Assembly: GCF_018141425.1 (NCBI RefSeq)
Contig: NZ_CP058561.1
Span: forward strand, 4,774,001-4,838,000
Direction: 5' to 3'
From: Vallitalea guaymasensis
Lineage (GTDB): Bacteria > Bacillota > Clostridia > Lachnospirales > Vallitaleaceae
DNA length: 64,000 nt
In this document: positions 36,054 through 45,078 of the stretch, piece by piece
How positions within the stretch are numbered: position 1 is the first letter of the stretch
Layout of the letters: each line of letters opens with the position of its first letter
Notes under the pieces: model-generated
Database searches by the model: none
The model's input: only the letters and a program-made list of their open reading frames with translations
Told to the model about the DNA's origin: nothing
Translations under genes and position numbers: made by a program

Positions 36054-38264
36054 ATGCCTGATAAAATTTATATGGATTTATTAGAAGTAATAAGAAAATA
36101 CCATCCATCCGAAGATTTTTCTATGATTCAAAAAGCATATCAACTTGCTAAGACAGCACATGAAAGACAGCTTAGGAAATCAGGGGAACCCTATATAATA
36201 CATCCTTTGGCTGTTGCTCATTTGTTAGCTGAACTAGAGCTTGATAAAGAATCAATAATGGCTGGTATACTTCATGATGTTGTAGAAGATACAGAATATA
36301 CAATAGAATATATTACAAATGAATTCAGTAAGGAAGTTGCTCTATTGGTTGATGGAGTAACTAAACTAGAAAAAATCCCTTATTCTACAGATAAAGAAGA
36401 AATACAAGCGGAAAATTATAGAAAAATGTTTTTGGCTATGTCAAAGGATATACGTGTAATCCTTATAAAATTGGCAGACAGACTTCATAATATGCGTACC
36501 CTAAGATATAAGTCAGAAGAAAAGCAGAAGAAGATTGCTAAGGAAACATTGGATATTTATGCTCCTTTAGCTCATAGATTAGGTATTTCAAAATTTAAAA
36601 TTGAATTAGAAGACCTGTCTTTCAGATACCTTAATCCCGAGGCCTATTATGATCTAGTTGAAAAGATAGCTAGAAAAAGAGATGATAGAATTAGCTTCGT
36701 AGATAAGATTGTTGTAGATATAAAAGGTGAAATAGATAGGATTGGAATAAAAGCAGAAGTAGATGGTCGACCAAAACACTTCTTTAGTATTTATAAAAAG
36801 ATGGTTGGACAAAATAAGACCATTGATCAAATATATGATCTTTTCGCAGTAAGAGCTGTTGTAGAATCAGTTAAAGACTGTTATGGAGTCTTAGGTGTAA
36901 TCCATGAAATGTATAAACCAATACCAGGGAGGTTCAAAGACTATATTGCTATGCCAAAACCTAACATGTATCAATCGTTACATACAACGGTTATTGGTCC
37001 AGAAGGAGAACCTTTCGAAATGCAGATCAGAACATATGAAATGCATAGAACTGCTGAATATGGTATTGCTGCTCACTGGAAATATAAAGAAGGTAAGACA
37101 ACACAGTCAATGGAGCAGAGCGAGGAACAAAAACTAAATTGGTTAAGACAGATTTTGGAATGGCAGAGAGACATGTCTGATAATAAAGAATTCCTGGATG
37201 TTCTCAAATCAGATTTAGATGTTTTTGCCGATCAGGTATATGCATTTACACCTTCAGGTGATGTAATAGATCTACCGGCTGGTTCAACGCCTATTGACTT
37301 TGCTTATCATATCCATAGTGCTGTAGGAAATAAAATGGTAGGGGCTAGAGTCAATGGAAAAATAGTTACATTTGATTATAAGATCAAAAATGGAGATAGA
37401 ATTGAAATAATTACTTCACAGAATTCTCATGGTCCAAGTAGAGATTGGTTAAACATCATAAAAAGCTCACAAGCTAAAAGTAAAATCAATCAGTGGTTCA
37501 GGAAAGAATTCAAGGAAGACAATATTGTCAGAGGTAAAGAATTAATAGAGAAATATTCAAAAGCCAAGGGGATACCCCTTAGTGATATAATCAAACCTGA
37601 ATTTACACAAGCCGTTAAAAGAAAATATGGCTTCAAGGATTGGGAAGCTGTATGTGCTGCTATAGGTCATGGAGGCTTGAAGGAAGGACAGATAGTCAAT
37701 AGGCTTTATGAAGAATATAAAAAGAAAATTAAGGTAGCCAATAAAAATAGTGAAGTAGTTGAAGAAGTATTTGATATAAACACTTCAACAGCGAAGCAGT
37801 CCAAAAGTGGCATTGTTGTAAAAGGTGTAGAAGATTTGGCTGTTAGATTTAGTAAATGCTGTAATCCAGTACCTGGGGACGAAATAATAGGATTTATTAC
37901 TAGAGGTAGAGGTGTATCAATACATCGAACGGATTGTAGTAACATCATTAATCTATCAGAATTGGAAAGACATAGATTGATTGAAGCTGAATGGCAAAGT
38001 CTGGATGAGAAAGAATCTAGTCGTCTATATCAGGTTGAAATTCAGATAATAAGTTCTAATAGAGTAGGTTTATTGTATGATGTATCAAAAGTATTAACTG
38101 AAGAAAGAATACCCGTAAAATCATTGAATGCTCGTTCCAATAAGGGTGATAAATCTATTTTTAATGTAACTATGGACATCAATGGTGTTAATCAATTGAA
38201 TAAACTTACTAAAAAGTTAAGAAACATTGAAGGTGTTGAAGAAATAATAAGAACCAATAGCTAG
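36054..38264 (+). CDS. relA: Bifunctional (p)ppGpp synthetase/hydrolase (RelA/SpoT homologue)
   Basis: This 736-residue long RSH protein has an HD hydrolase domain with GILHDVVEDTEYT and KLADRLHNMRTL, a synthetase domain with YDLFAVRAVV and FKDYIAMPKPNMYQSLHTTV, a TGS domain (VYAFTPSGDVIDLPAGSTPIDFAYHIHSAVG), a helical/zinc-finger region (RFSKCCNPVPGDEI) and a C-terminal ACT domain (about 665-736). Both catalytic halves look intact. It controls the stringent response to amino-acid starvation, in line with the T-box-controlled genes downstream. dtd follows 17 bases later and is co-transcribed. Confidence 0.97.
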   Translation: MPDKIYMDLLEVIRKYHPSEDFSMIQKAYQLAKTAHERQLRKSGEPYIIHPLAVAHLLAELELDKESIMAGILHDVVEDTEYTIEYITNEFSKEVALLVDGVTKLEKIPYSTDKEEIQAENYRKMFLAMSKDIRVILIKLADRLHNMRTLRYKSEEKQKKIAKETLDIYAPLAHRLGISKFKIELEDLSFRYLNPEAYYDLVEKIARKRDDRISFVDKIVVDIKGEIDRIGIKAEVDGRPKHFFSIYKKMVGQNKTIDQIYDLFAVRAVVESVKDCYGVLGVIHEMYKPIPGRFKDYIAMPKPNMYQSLHTTVIGPEGEPFEMQIRTYEMHRTAEYGIAAHWKYKEGKTTQSMEQSEEQKLNWLRQILEWQRDMSDNKEFLDVLKSDLDVFADQVYAFTPSGDVIDLPAGSTPIDFAYHIHSAVGNKMVGARVNGKIVTFDYKIKNGDRIEIITSQNSHGPSRDWLNIIKSSQAKSKINQWFRKEFKEDNIVRGKELIEKYSKAKGIPLSDIIKPEFTQAVKRKYGFKDWEAVCAAIGHGGLKEGQIVNRLYEEYKKKIKVANKNSEVVEEVFDINTSTAKQSKSGIVVKGVEDLAVRFSKCCNPVPGDEIIGFITRGRGVSIHRTDCSNIINLSELERHRLIEAEWQSLDEKESSRLYQVEIQIISSNRVGLLYDVSKVLTEERIPVKSLNARSNKGDKSIFNVTMDINGVNQLNKLTKKLRNIEGVEEIIRTNS

Positions 38265-38281
38265 AAAGGATAAGTAGTATT

Positions 38282-38731
38282 ATGAGAGTTGTTGTACAGA
38301 GAGTTAAACATGCATCTGTAAAAGTTGAAGGCGAATTGATAGGTGAAATAGGTAAAGGAATATTAGTGTTAGTAGGATTTTTAGATAATGATGATATGAA
38401 AGTATATGATTATATGCTTGATAAAATAATTAACCTAAGAATATTTGAAGATGAAGATGATAAAATGAATCTGTCAGTCAAAGATATTGAAGGTGAGATA
38501 ATTATTGTTCCTAACTTTACTTTGTATGGCGACTGTAGAAAAGGACGGAGACCTAGTTATTCAGTAGCTGCTAAGCCGGATAAAGCTAGAATGATTTTTG
38601 ATGAATTCATTAAGAGAGCTAATGAAAAATATGATGGAATAAAGCAAGGTATGTTCCAAGCTGATATGAAGGTAGAGCTATTAAACGATGGACCTGTAAC
38701 TTTACTTTTAGATAGTGAGAAAGTGTTTTAG
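38282..38731 (+). CDS. dtd: D-aminoacyl-tRNA deacylase
   Basis: The 149-residue enzyme frees tRNAs mischarged with D-amino acids or glycine. It shows MRVVVQRVKHASVKVEGELIGEIGKG at the start, the PNFTLYGDCRKGRRPSY active-site block and the cross-subunit Gly-cisPro motif in NDGPVTLLLDS. It is 17 bases after relA, a pairing frequent in Firmicutes. Confidence 0.96.
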   Translation: MRVVVQRVKHASVKVEGELIGEIGKGILVLVGFLDNDDMKVYDYMLDKIINLRIFEDEDDKMNLSVKDIEGEIIIVPNFTLYGDCRKGRRPSYSVAAKPDKARMIFDEFIKRANEKYDGIKQGMFQADMKVELLNDGPVTLLLDSEKVF

Positions 38732-38749
38732 CATAGTTTTAATCAAATT

Positions 38750-38786
38750 GATAGTAGGAGAAGGTTATTACTCTTAGCTATCTTTT
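38750..38786 (+). terminator. Possible weak terminator/attenuator between dtd and the MBL gene
   Basis: GATAG...GGAG pairs with CTCT...GCTATC around AAGGTTATTA, followed by TTTTT. The ribosome site of the next gene follows within seven bases. Confidence 0.4.
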
Positions 38787-38805
38787 TGTAAGAGGAGGAT
38801 TTATA

Positions 38806-39432
38806 ATGAAAGTTAAAACAATGATGTTAGGGATTTTGCAGACAAATGTTTACATTGTTTATGATGAAGAAAGTAAAGATGCAGTAGTTATTGACCCAGC
38901 TGGGGATGAAGATAGAATCATTAGATTTATTGAAGAGAATAATCTAAGATTAATGGGTATTCTTATTACACATGGACACTTTGATCATATTGGAGTAGTA
39001 GATGCAATCAGGGATAATTATGGTGTGCCTGTATTTACTAGTAGACAAGAAGGGGAGCTTATGGCTGACCCTAATAAAAATCTATCCTTGAATCTTATGA
39101 GAACAGTTGTTGCAGTAGAAAATGATGAAGTTGTTGGAGATAAAGATATTCTTGAATTTGGTGAATTAGAGTTTGACTGTATCGTTGTTCCAGGTCATTC
39201 ACCAGAAAGTGTATGTTATTATAATAAAGATAATGATGTATTGTTTTGTGGGGATACATTGTTTGCTGGTTCCATAGGTAGAACTGATTTTTATGATGGA
39301 CCACAAAATACATTAATTAATAGTATAAAGGATAGGCTTATGATTTTACCAGAAGAGACAAAAGTTTATCCAGGTCATGGTTTTCAAACAACTATTGGTT
39401 ATGAGAAAAAGACGAATATATACATGTGTTAA
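38806..39432 (+). CDS. MBL fold metallo-hydrolase (glyoxalase II-like)
   Basis: The 208-residue protein has the metallo-beta-lactamase signature THGHFDHIG (metal ligands HxHxDH), the PGHSPES histidine, FCGDTLFAGSIGRTDF with the bridging Asp, and PGHGFQTTIGYEKKTN at the C-terminus. It lacks the C-terminal domain of true glyoxalase II and is the YcbL/YqgX type. This gene lies after dtd and before hemZ in many Clostridia. AGAGGAGG precedes the ATG. Confidence 0.92.
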   Translation: MKVKTMMLGILQTNVYIVYDEESKDAVVIDPAGDEDRIIRFIEENNLRLMGILITHGHFDHIGVVDAIRDNYGVPVFTSRQEGELMADPNKNLSLNLMRTVVAVENDEVVGDKDILEFGELEFDCIVVPGHSPESVCYYNKDNDVLFCGDTLFAGSIGRTDFYDGPQNTLINSIKDRLMILPEETKVYPGHGFQTTIGYEKKTNIYMC

Positions 39433-39521
39433 TATTAATCATGTGAAAATTTAATTATATAAGTTGGTTTAAATGATTACTTCAGTAATTGTTAACTTAT
39501 TATACTTATAAATCAAGAAAG

Positions 39522-39570
39522 ATATTGAACTTATTATAATGGGTGTATAGCTGTGTAAGTTCAATATATA
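39522..39570. repeat. 49-bp dispersed intergenic repeat, copy B (before hemZ)
   Basis: The segment matches copy A at 26428-26476 without gaps. Its ends form a perfect 11-bp inverted repeat, TATTGAACTTA and TAAGTTCAATA, and the hemZ ribosome site TAGGAG overlaps its right edge. Confidence 0.65.
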
Positions 39571-39585
39571 TAGGAGTAAGATTTA

Positions 39586-41049
39586 ATGTATTTATTACTA
39601 AAAGGTCATGATTATGAATATGAAATCAAAATGCTGCTTAATCTATTTTATCATGGAGAAGATTATGATATAGTAGAAGACATACCCTCTCAAGGTGTTT
39701 CTATTGAAACAGTAGTATGTGAGGATTATTTTAAAGCTGCTTATTATGAAAATGGTGAAATTATAGAAACTTCTTCTTTGGACAAGGAGTATATTAAGGA
39801 TTTACCAAATGAACCTCTCGAAAGAAGAAAACAATCAAAAATATTGCTTAAGAGATTACTTTACAATGTGGCTTCAAAAGTAACAGGTATAAAGCAGCCT
39901 TGGGGTATATTGACAGGTATAAGACCTACTAAGATAGTGTTTGATTTAATAGATAGATATGGTGATGATGAAGATAGAATTAGATATTGTCTTGAAAATC
40001 ATTATAAGATATCTCCATCAAAAGTTAATTTGATGATGGAAATTGTAAGAAGTGAGATGGAGATATTAAGTACTAACAAGGATGATGAGATTAATATATA
40101 TCTAGGGATACCCTTTTGTCCAACTAGATGTTTGTATTGTTCTTTCACGTCGTATCCAATAGATAAATGGATGTCTCGTGTTATGGATTATCTCCATGCC
40201 TTGGAAAAGGAAATGGAGTATGTTTCAAAAGAATTGTTGGCTAGTAAGAAGGTTAAAACCATATATGTGGGTGGTGGCACTCCTACTTCTCTAAATGCTG
40301 AACAGTTAGAAAGATTTATGATAATGATAGATAAGCATTTTGATATTGAATCATTGGAGGAATTTACTGTAGAAGCAGGTAGACCGGATACTATTAATGG
40401 TGCTAAGTTAGAAGTATTAAAGAAATATGGTGTTACAAGGATATCTATTAATCCTCAGACAATGAATGATAAGACATTGGAGATTATTGGTAGACGACAT
40501 ACAGTTGAGGATATATATAGTGCTTTTTCTATGGCTAGAACAGCAGGTTTTGATAATATTAATATGGATTTGATAATAGGGCTTCCTGGGGAGACTTTTT
40601 CTGACGTTAAACAGACCATGGAACAGATCAAGAAATTAAATCCTGAGAGTGTTACTGTTCATACTATGGCGGTAAAACGGGCTTCTAGGTTAAGAGAGAG
40701 TATCAATGAGTATGATTTGATTAGTGATAAGACAATCAGGGATATGATTGATATGGTTTATCATGAATGTAAGTTGGTAGGATTGAACCCATATTATATG
40801 TATAGGCAAAAAAACATGGTTGGTAATTATGAAAATGTGGGGTATTGTTCTACAGGAATGGAATGTATATATAATGTTGAGATCATGGAAGAGGCGCAAT
40901 CTATAATTGCTCTTGGTGCAGGTTCTGTTTCTAAGATTGTATTCAGGGATGAGAATAGGATTGAGAGAATTGAGAATGTTAAGAATGTGGAGCAGTATAT
41001 TGAGCGTATTGATGAGATGATTGATAGAAAGAGGAAGTTTTTTGGCTGA
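39586..41049 (+). CDS. hemZ: Coproporphyrinogen dehydrogenase/radical SAM protein HemZ
   Basis: This 487-residue protein has an N-terminal domain of about 160 residues (with PWGILTGIRPTK) and a HemN-type radical-SAM domain beginning INIYLGIPFCPTRCLYCSF (CxxxCxxC cluster motif), with VGGGTPTSL, TVEAGRPDTI, INPQTMND and DLIIGLPGET. The family is annotated as oxygen-independent coproporphyrinogen III oxidase. No other haem genes are seen here, and the real substrate in anaerobes is not settled. It occupies the usual Clostridia position before the hisS region. Confidence 0.92.
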   Translation: MYLLLKGHDYEYEIKMLLNLFYHGEDYDIVEDIPSQGVSIETVVCEDYFKAAYYENGEIIETSSLDKEYIKDLPNEPLERRKQSKILLKRLLYNVASKVTGIKQPWGILTGIRPTKIVFDLIDRYGDDEDRIRYCLENHYKISPSKVNLMMEIVRSEMEILSTNKDDEINIYLGIPFCPTRCLYCSFTSYPIDKWMSRVMDYLHALEKEMEYVSKELLASKKVKTIYVGGGTPTSLNAEQLERFMIMIDKHFDIESLEEFTVEAGRPDTINGAKLEVLKKYGVTRISINPQTMNDKTLEIIGRRHTVEDIYSAFSMARTAGFDNINMDLIIGLPGETFSDVKQTMEQIKKLNPESVTVHTMAVKRASRLRESINEYDLISDKTIRDMIDMVYHECKLVGLNPYYMYRQKNMVGNYENVGYCSTGMECIYNVEIMEEAQSIIALGAGSVSKIVFRDENRIERIENVKNVEQYIERIDEMIDRKRKFFG

Positions 41050-41096
41050 TAATTGGGCTACAGGTAATCATTCAAAAATTTTGGAGGGTAATATAA

Positions 41097-42629
41097 ATGT
41101 TAAAAAATATTTTGTTAATATTTACACTATTATTTTTATTGGTTGGTTGCCAAAACCAAAATTCAAGTAATACCGATAAAGTAATAGATAACTCTGATTT
41201 AGAAAATGTAGATAAAGTAGAAGAAGATATAGAAGTTATTGACAATAATGATGGTAGTGACGATAATATCTTAGAATACAAGCTAGTATTAAACAATATG
41301 GAAGTAGACCTTAATTCTACTTTTACATTTAAGGAAATTAGTAATATATCAAAGGAAAATCTGAGCATATTAAGAAATGCAATTTTTGCTAAGTATGGTT
41401 ATGTATTTAGTACCTCAAAATATGATAATTTTTTTAGGAAGCAAAGTTGGTATGAGCCAAAGGAAACAATTACTGATATAAATGTGTTATTAAATGAAAA
41501 TGATTTGCTTAATATAGACTTAATACTAAAAGCGGAAAAAAACTTTAATGCTTTATCTAATAATTTAACTGTTGTTGAACAGAGCTTAGTTGGGTTTTGG
41601 CATGAAACACCTTATGTTGCAGCTGGATATGGGGAAGTATATAAATTTAATAGTGACAGAACTTATTCATTCCATTTTAGTCAGTATATTGGTGATAATA
41701 GAGTTAAGGCATATATGGGCAAGTGGTTCATATTAAATGACAAGTTGTATTTGCAACCTATACAAGAGGAATATTATCATGGGGGAAAGTTAGTTAATGC
41801 TTCTCCATCTATGATTAGTGAGAAAGAATTAACAGGTGGAAAAATCATTATACAAGATGTCACTGACTCAAGTATTCATGAGTTAGCACTTGATTTCAAT
41901 ATTAAAACTGATGAAAATGAACCGTTAGCTGTAAAGTTTGGAGATAAAATATTTTATTATTTGTCAGCAAATAATAAAGAAGAAATAAAAGAAGAAGTTA
42001 TAACACAGGATATAACAGATGAAGATGATAAAGATAACACTATTTATGATTTTTCTAAATATGAAGGGGAATGGTACGATACTTCATTCATTAATGTTGA
42101 TGAAGGTGTTAATATGATAAAACTAGATTTTTCAGATGATAATAAAAGTGCAATGATAACATTAGTCAGCAGTTCAGAGGAAAAGGGTTTCGCAGAAATA
42201 AAGACAGAAACTAAATTTGACCATTATGGTAAAGGAAATTTTTCATATAACGATGATTTATGGGGAAATAAAGGTAGTGGTGAGATCTGTATATCAGATG
42301 ATACTGTAAACATTAAAATTGAAGAAACAGAAATAGCCAATAGTGAAAAAGGATTTTCATTGGGATTTGGGAATTATGTAACAAAGAAAGATTATAATGG
42401 CATAAAGAAAGCAATGGATATTCTACATAAAGATTATGACTATGAGGACAATCATAAGGGTTCATATATTCCTAAAACAGATGATAATGATTCAGTGTAT
42501 TTCGCATATGAAGGTATAGACGAAAAAGGAAGATATATAATTGGAGTCAGAAAATGTAAAGATACAGTCATTGTTGCTTGGTATTATTTTGAACCAGATA
42601 CATTTGAAGTAGAAGTTGAAGAATATTAA
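41097..42629 (+). CDS. YARHG domain lipoprotein
   Basis: The 510-residue protein has a lipoprotein signal ending in LLVGC (Cys18), an acidic linker, and then a YARHG domain (about residues 78-155: SKENLSILRNAIFAKYGYVF, WYEP, LNENDLLNIDLI). Two beta-rich modules follow, starting near LVGFWHETP and YEGEWYDTS. YARHG domains are extracellular and thought to bind peptidoglycan or surface partners, but their function is unproven. GGAGG precedes the ATG. It separates hemZ from the trp leader and is probably its own unit. Confidence 0.8.
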   Translation: MLKNILLIFTLLFLLVGCQNQNSSNTDKVIDNSDLENVDKVEEDIEVIDNNDGSDDNILEYKLVLNNMEVDLNSTFTFKEISNISKENLSILRNAIFAKYGYVFSTSKYDNFFRKQSWYEPKETITDINVLLNENDLLNIDLILKAEKNFNALSNNLTVVEQSLVGFWHETPYVAAGYGEVYKFNSDRTYSFHFSQYIGDNRVKAYMGKWFILNDKLYLQPIQEEYYHGGKLVNASPSMISEKELTGGKIIIQDVTDSSIHELALDFNIKTDENEPLAVKFGDKIFYYLSANNKEEIKEEVITQDITDEDDKDNTIYDFSKYEGEWYDTSFINVDEGVNMIKLDFSDDNKSAMITLVSSSEEKGFAEIKTETKFDHYGKGNFSYNDDLWGNKGSGEICISDDTVNIKIEETEIANSEKGFSLGFGNYVTKKDYNGIKKAMDILHKDYDYEDNHKGSYIPKTDDNDSVYFAYEGIDEKGRYIIGVRKCKDTVIVAWYYFEPDTFEVEVEEY

Positions 42630-42645
42630 AATATTAATTTAAATA

Positions 42646-42674
42646 TTTACAAACAAAATAAAATATGTTATAAT
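42646..42674 (+). promoter_or_regulatory. Promoter of the trp operon
   Basis: TTTACA (42646-42651) and a perfect TATAAT (42669-42674) are separated by exactly 17 bases, placing the transcript start just before the T-box leader. Confidence 0.8.
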
Positions 42675-42694
42675 CTGATAAAATATTTTAAAAA

Positions 42695-42943
42695 TCTGTG
42701 ATTGGAAAGAGTACTTTTCTGAATTTATTACAGCGAGCCGTCGGTAGGTGTGAGGTACGGTATAGATGATGAATAGGAATGGCTCCATGAGATGCTAGAT
42801 GAAAGGTTGTTGACTGAGTAGTTGATGCCGGGAACTCCCGTTATTGAGTTAGGATATCGATGTAATTCTGTATCTGAAAATATAGCATAGATTTGAGTGG
42901 TATAACGGTCTTTCGTCTCAACATGACGGAAGTACCGTTTTTT
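42695..42943 (+). promoter_or_regulatory. T-box leader of the trp operon, complete element
   Basis: The leader begins with the conserved Stem I region (AAAGAGTACTTTTCTGAA, CAGCGAGCCG). The specifier loop reads GGAATGGCTCCATGAG, so TGG (Trp) lies at 42780-42782. The antiterminator is TTGAG-TGGTATA-ACGG...CGT-CTCAA (42893-42920), with bulge UGGUAUA instead of the usual UGGNACC. The competing terminator pairs AACGGT and TTCGTC with GACGGA and ACCGTT, followed by TTTTTTT (42904-42943). Uncharged tRNA-Trp should favour read-through into trpE. Confidence 0.9.
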
Positions 42944-42969
42944 TGTTTCTATAAGTTTTTTATTATAAT

Positions 42970-43052
42970 AGACTTATAGATTACTGAATCTATAGTTGGG
43001 TGGCATTAGCGAAAAACCATTTCGTCCCAATAGGGGGTGGAGTGGTTTTTTT
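42970..43052 (+). promoter_or_regulatory. Second T-box antiterminator/terminator module without Stem I
   Basis: A hairpin (ACTTATAGATT with AATCTATAGT) is followed by a second antiterminator, TTGGG-TGGCATT-AGCG...CGT-CCCAA (42996-43030). Its terminator pairs AAAACCA and CCC with GGG and TGGTTTT, ending in TTTTTTT (to 43052). The bulge UGGC would pair fully with the ACCG-type end expected of tRNA-Trp with G73. No second specifier stem fits in the roughly 50 bases since the first terminator, so this looks like a second decision point served by the first Stem I. The trpE ribosome site follows. Confidence 0.8.
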
Positions 43053-43080
43053 GTATTCAGAATTAAATGGAGGTAGTGTG

Positions 43081-44475
43081 ATGGATAAAATTAAACTAGT
43101 ACCTTATGTGGAAACAATTTCGGGTGATACAGAGACACCTATAACGCTGTTTAAGAAATATGTGAAAGATCAGGTAGGTTTTCTCCTTGAGAGTAAAGAG
43201 CAGCCCAAGGGCAGATATTCATTTTTGTGTATTAATCCTTTTATAGTAATTAAAGCATTTAAAAATCAAGTATGCATTTGTGAAAATGGAGTTGAGAGGA
43301 AGGAAGAAGGTAGGGTCCTTGATATTGTTAAAACATATCTGGAGAGATACGATTTGAGTAATACGATTAGTATTCCTTTTGTAGGAGGAGCTGTAGGTAC
43401 TGTAGGGTATGACATTATAAGACAATATGAATATCTGCCAAATGAAAATATCGACAAGATGCAATTACCAGATTTACATATGATGTTTGTTAAAGAATTG
43501 ATTGCCTATGATCATTTTCTTAACAAAATAAATATCATTGTTTTGGAAAAAGAAGATGAAATATCTAGTCTAAGAGCTAATAAGAGAATTAATGTTATAA
43601 AAAATAATCTCCAGAAAAACATCAAATGTAATGAGAGATGCAACAATGGGGGGAAGGTTTCATTTCATAGTCATAGTACTCAGGAAGAATTTGAGGATGC
43701 AGTGAAAAGGGCTAAGGAATATATTTACGAGGGAGACATTTTTCAAGTGGTTATTTCTAGAAGATGGAGTGGGAAAAGTGAGATACCTCCTTTCGAACTT
43801 TATAGGAAACTCAGACAAGTAAATCCATCTCCATATATGTTTTATTTTAATTTTGGTGATTACAATGTTATAGGCAGTTCCCCCGAAATGTTGGTTGAAT
43901 TAAGAAAAGGGAAAATACTTAATTGTCCAATAGCAGGGACAAGAAAAAGGGGCATGAATGATGAAGAAGATAAGGAATTGGCTAATGATTTACTGAATGA
44001 TGAAAAAGAGAAGGCAGAACATGTTATGTTGGTAGACCTTGGTAGGAATGATATGGGGAAAGTCTCGAAGATATCTTCTGTTGAAATAAAATCTTTTATG
44101 CAGGTGCAGAAATATTCCCATGTCATGCATCTGGTATCCTTGGTCGGTGGTACAAAAAGGGACGATAAGGATATGTTTGATGTATTAATGAGTTTTCTTC
44201 CAGCTGGTACTTTATCTGGAGCTCCTAAAATTAGAGCTATGGAGATTATAGATGAGTTGGAGAAAGAAAAGAGAGGTATATACGGTGGGGCTATAGGATA
44301 TTTTGGATTTGATGGTGATATGGATATGTGTATTGCTATAAGAACTATGGTGGTCAAGGATGATACATTATATTTACAGGCAGGGGCAGGTATTGTTGCA
44401 GATTCTGACCCAGTTATGGAATATGAAGAGACTGAGAACAAGGTAAAAGGTTTGATAACGGCTATTAATAGCTGA
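43081..44475 (+). CDS. trpE: Anthranilate synthase component I
   Basis: This 464-residue enzyme makes anthranilate from chorismate with ammonia supplied by TrpG. It retains the tryptophan feedback-site motif LLES in FLLESKEQPKGRYSF and the catalytic blocks EGDIFQVVISRRWSG, YFNFGDYNVIGSSPEMLVEL, PIAGTRKRG, LVDLGRNDMGKV and LPAGTLSGAPKIRAMEIID. The ATG at 43081 follows GGAGG at 43069. An open extension upstream to 43000 lies inside the leader RNA and is not coding. It is the first gene of a complete trpEGDCFBA operon controlled by the T-box leader. Confidence 0.97.
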   Translation: MDKIKLVPYVETISGDTETPITLFKKYVKDQVGFLLESKEQPKGRYSFLCINPFIVIKAFKNQVCICENGVERKEEGRVLDIVKTYLERYDLSNTISIPFVGGAVGTVGYDIIRQYEYLPNENIDKMQLPDLHMMFVKELIAYDHFLNKINIIVLEKEDEISSLRANKRINVIKNNLQKNIKCNERCNNGGKVSFHSHSTQEEFEDAVKRAKEYIYEGDIFQVVISRRWSGKSEIPPFELYRKLRQVNPSPYMFYFNFGDYNVIGSSPEMLVELRKGKILNCPIAGTRKRGMNDEEDKELANDLLNDEKEKAEHVMLVDLGRNDMGKVSKISSVEIKSFMQVQKYSHVMHLVSLVGGTKRDDKDMFDVLMSFLPAGTLSGAPKIRAMEIIDELEKEKRGIYGGAIGYFGFDGDMDMCIAIRTMVVKDDTLYLQAGAGIVADSDPVMEYEETENKVKGLITAINS

Positions 44476-44502
44476 CAGTAACTATAAAAGGAGGGCTAAA
44501 AT

Positions 44503-45078
44503 ATGATAATAATTATTGATAACTATGATTCTTTCACTTATAACCTATATCAATATATTGGTGAATTTGAAAATGATATTAGAGTGTATAGAAATGATAA
44601 AATCACAGCAGAAGAAATATTGGAACTTAATCCTAAGAAGGTTATTATTTCGCCTGGTCCAGGAACACCTGATGATGCTGGTAACTGTCTTAATATTATA
44701 AAAAGTATTGCTGGCAAGATTCCCATATTAGGTATCTGTTTGGGACATCAATGTATTGGTAAAGCTTTCGGGGGTAATATAACCCATGCTAAAACCTTAT
44801 TTCATGGGAAAAGTAGTTTGATTAAACATAATAACACCAATATTTTTAGAGGTATTAAAAATCCTCTAAAAGTTGCAAGATATCATTCATTGGCAATTGA
44901 AAAAGGTAGTTTGCCCTTATGTTTAGAAAACATAGCTGCAACAAGTGATGGAGAAATAATGGCTGTTAAACATAAGGATTTAGATATAGTTGGATTACAA
45001 TTTCATCCTGAATCCATAATGACAGATGAAGGGAAGAAGCTAATTAAAAATTTTATAGATAAGGAGTGCTGTATATGA
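44503..45078 (+). CDS. trpG: Anthranilate synthase component II (glutamine amidotransferase)
   Basis: This 191-residue class I amidotransferase supplies ammonia to TrpE. It shows MIIIIDNYDSFTYNLYQY, the nucleophile elbow GICLGHQCIGKAFGG and the His-Glu of LQFHPESI. It is a stand-alone subunit, not fused to TrpD. AAAGGAGGG precedes the ATG, and its TGA overlaps the trpD ATG (ATGA), indicating translational coupling. Confidence 0.97.
   Translation: MIIIIDNYDSFTYNLYQYIGEFENDIRVYRNDKITAEEILELNPKKVIISPGPGTPDDAGNCLNIIKSIAGKIPILGICLGHQCIGKAFGGNITHAKTLFHGKSSLIKHNNTNIFRGIKNPLKVARYHSLAIEKGSLPLCLENIAATSDGEIMAVKHKDLDIVGLQFHPESIMTDEGKKLIKNFIDKECCI

Noticed and set aside
43000-43080. N-terminal extension of TrpE
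   Set aside because: The frame is open, but it lies in the second T-box module; GGAGG at 43069 and homology support ATG 43081.
43860-44441. 193-codon open frame on the minus strand
   Set aside because: It is antisense to the catalytic part of trpE, which is certain from conserved motifs; the Ser-rich product is typical of an antisense shadow.
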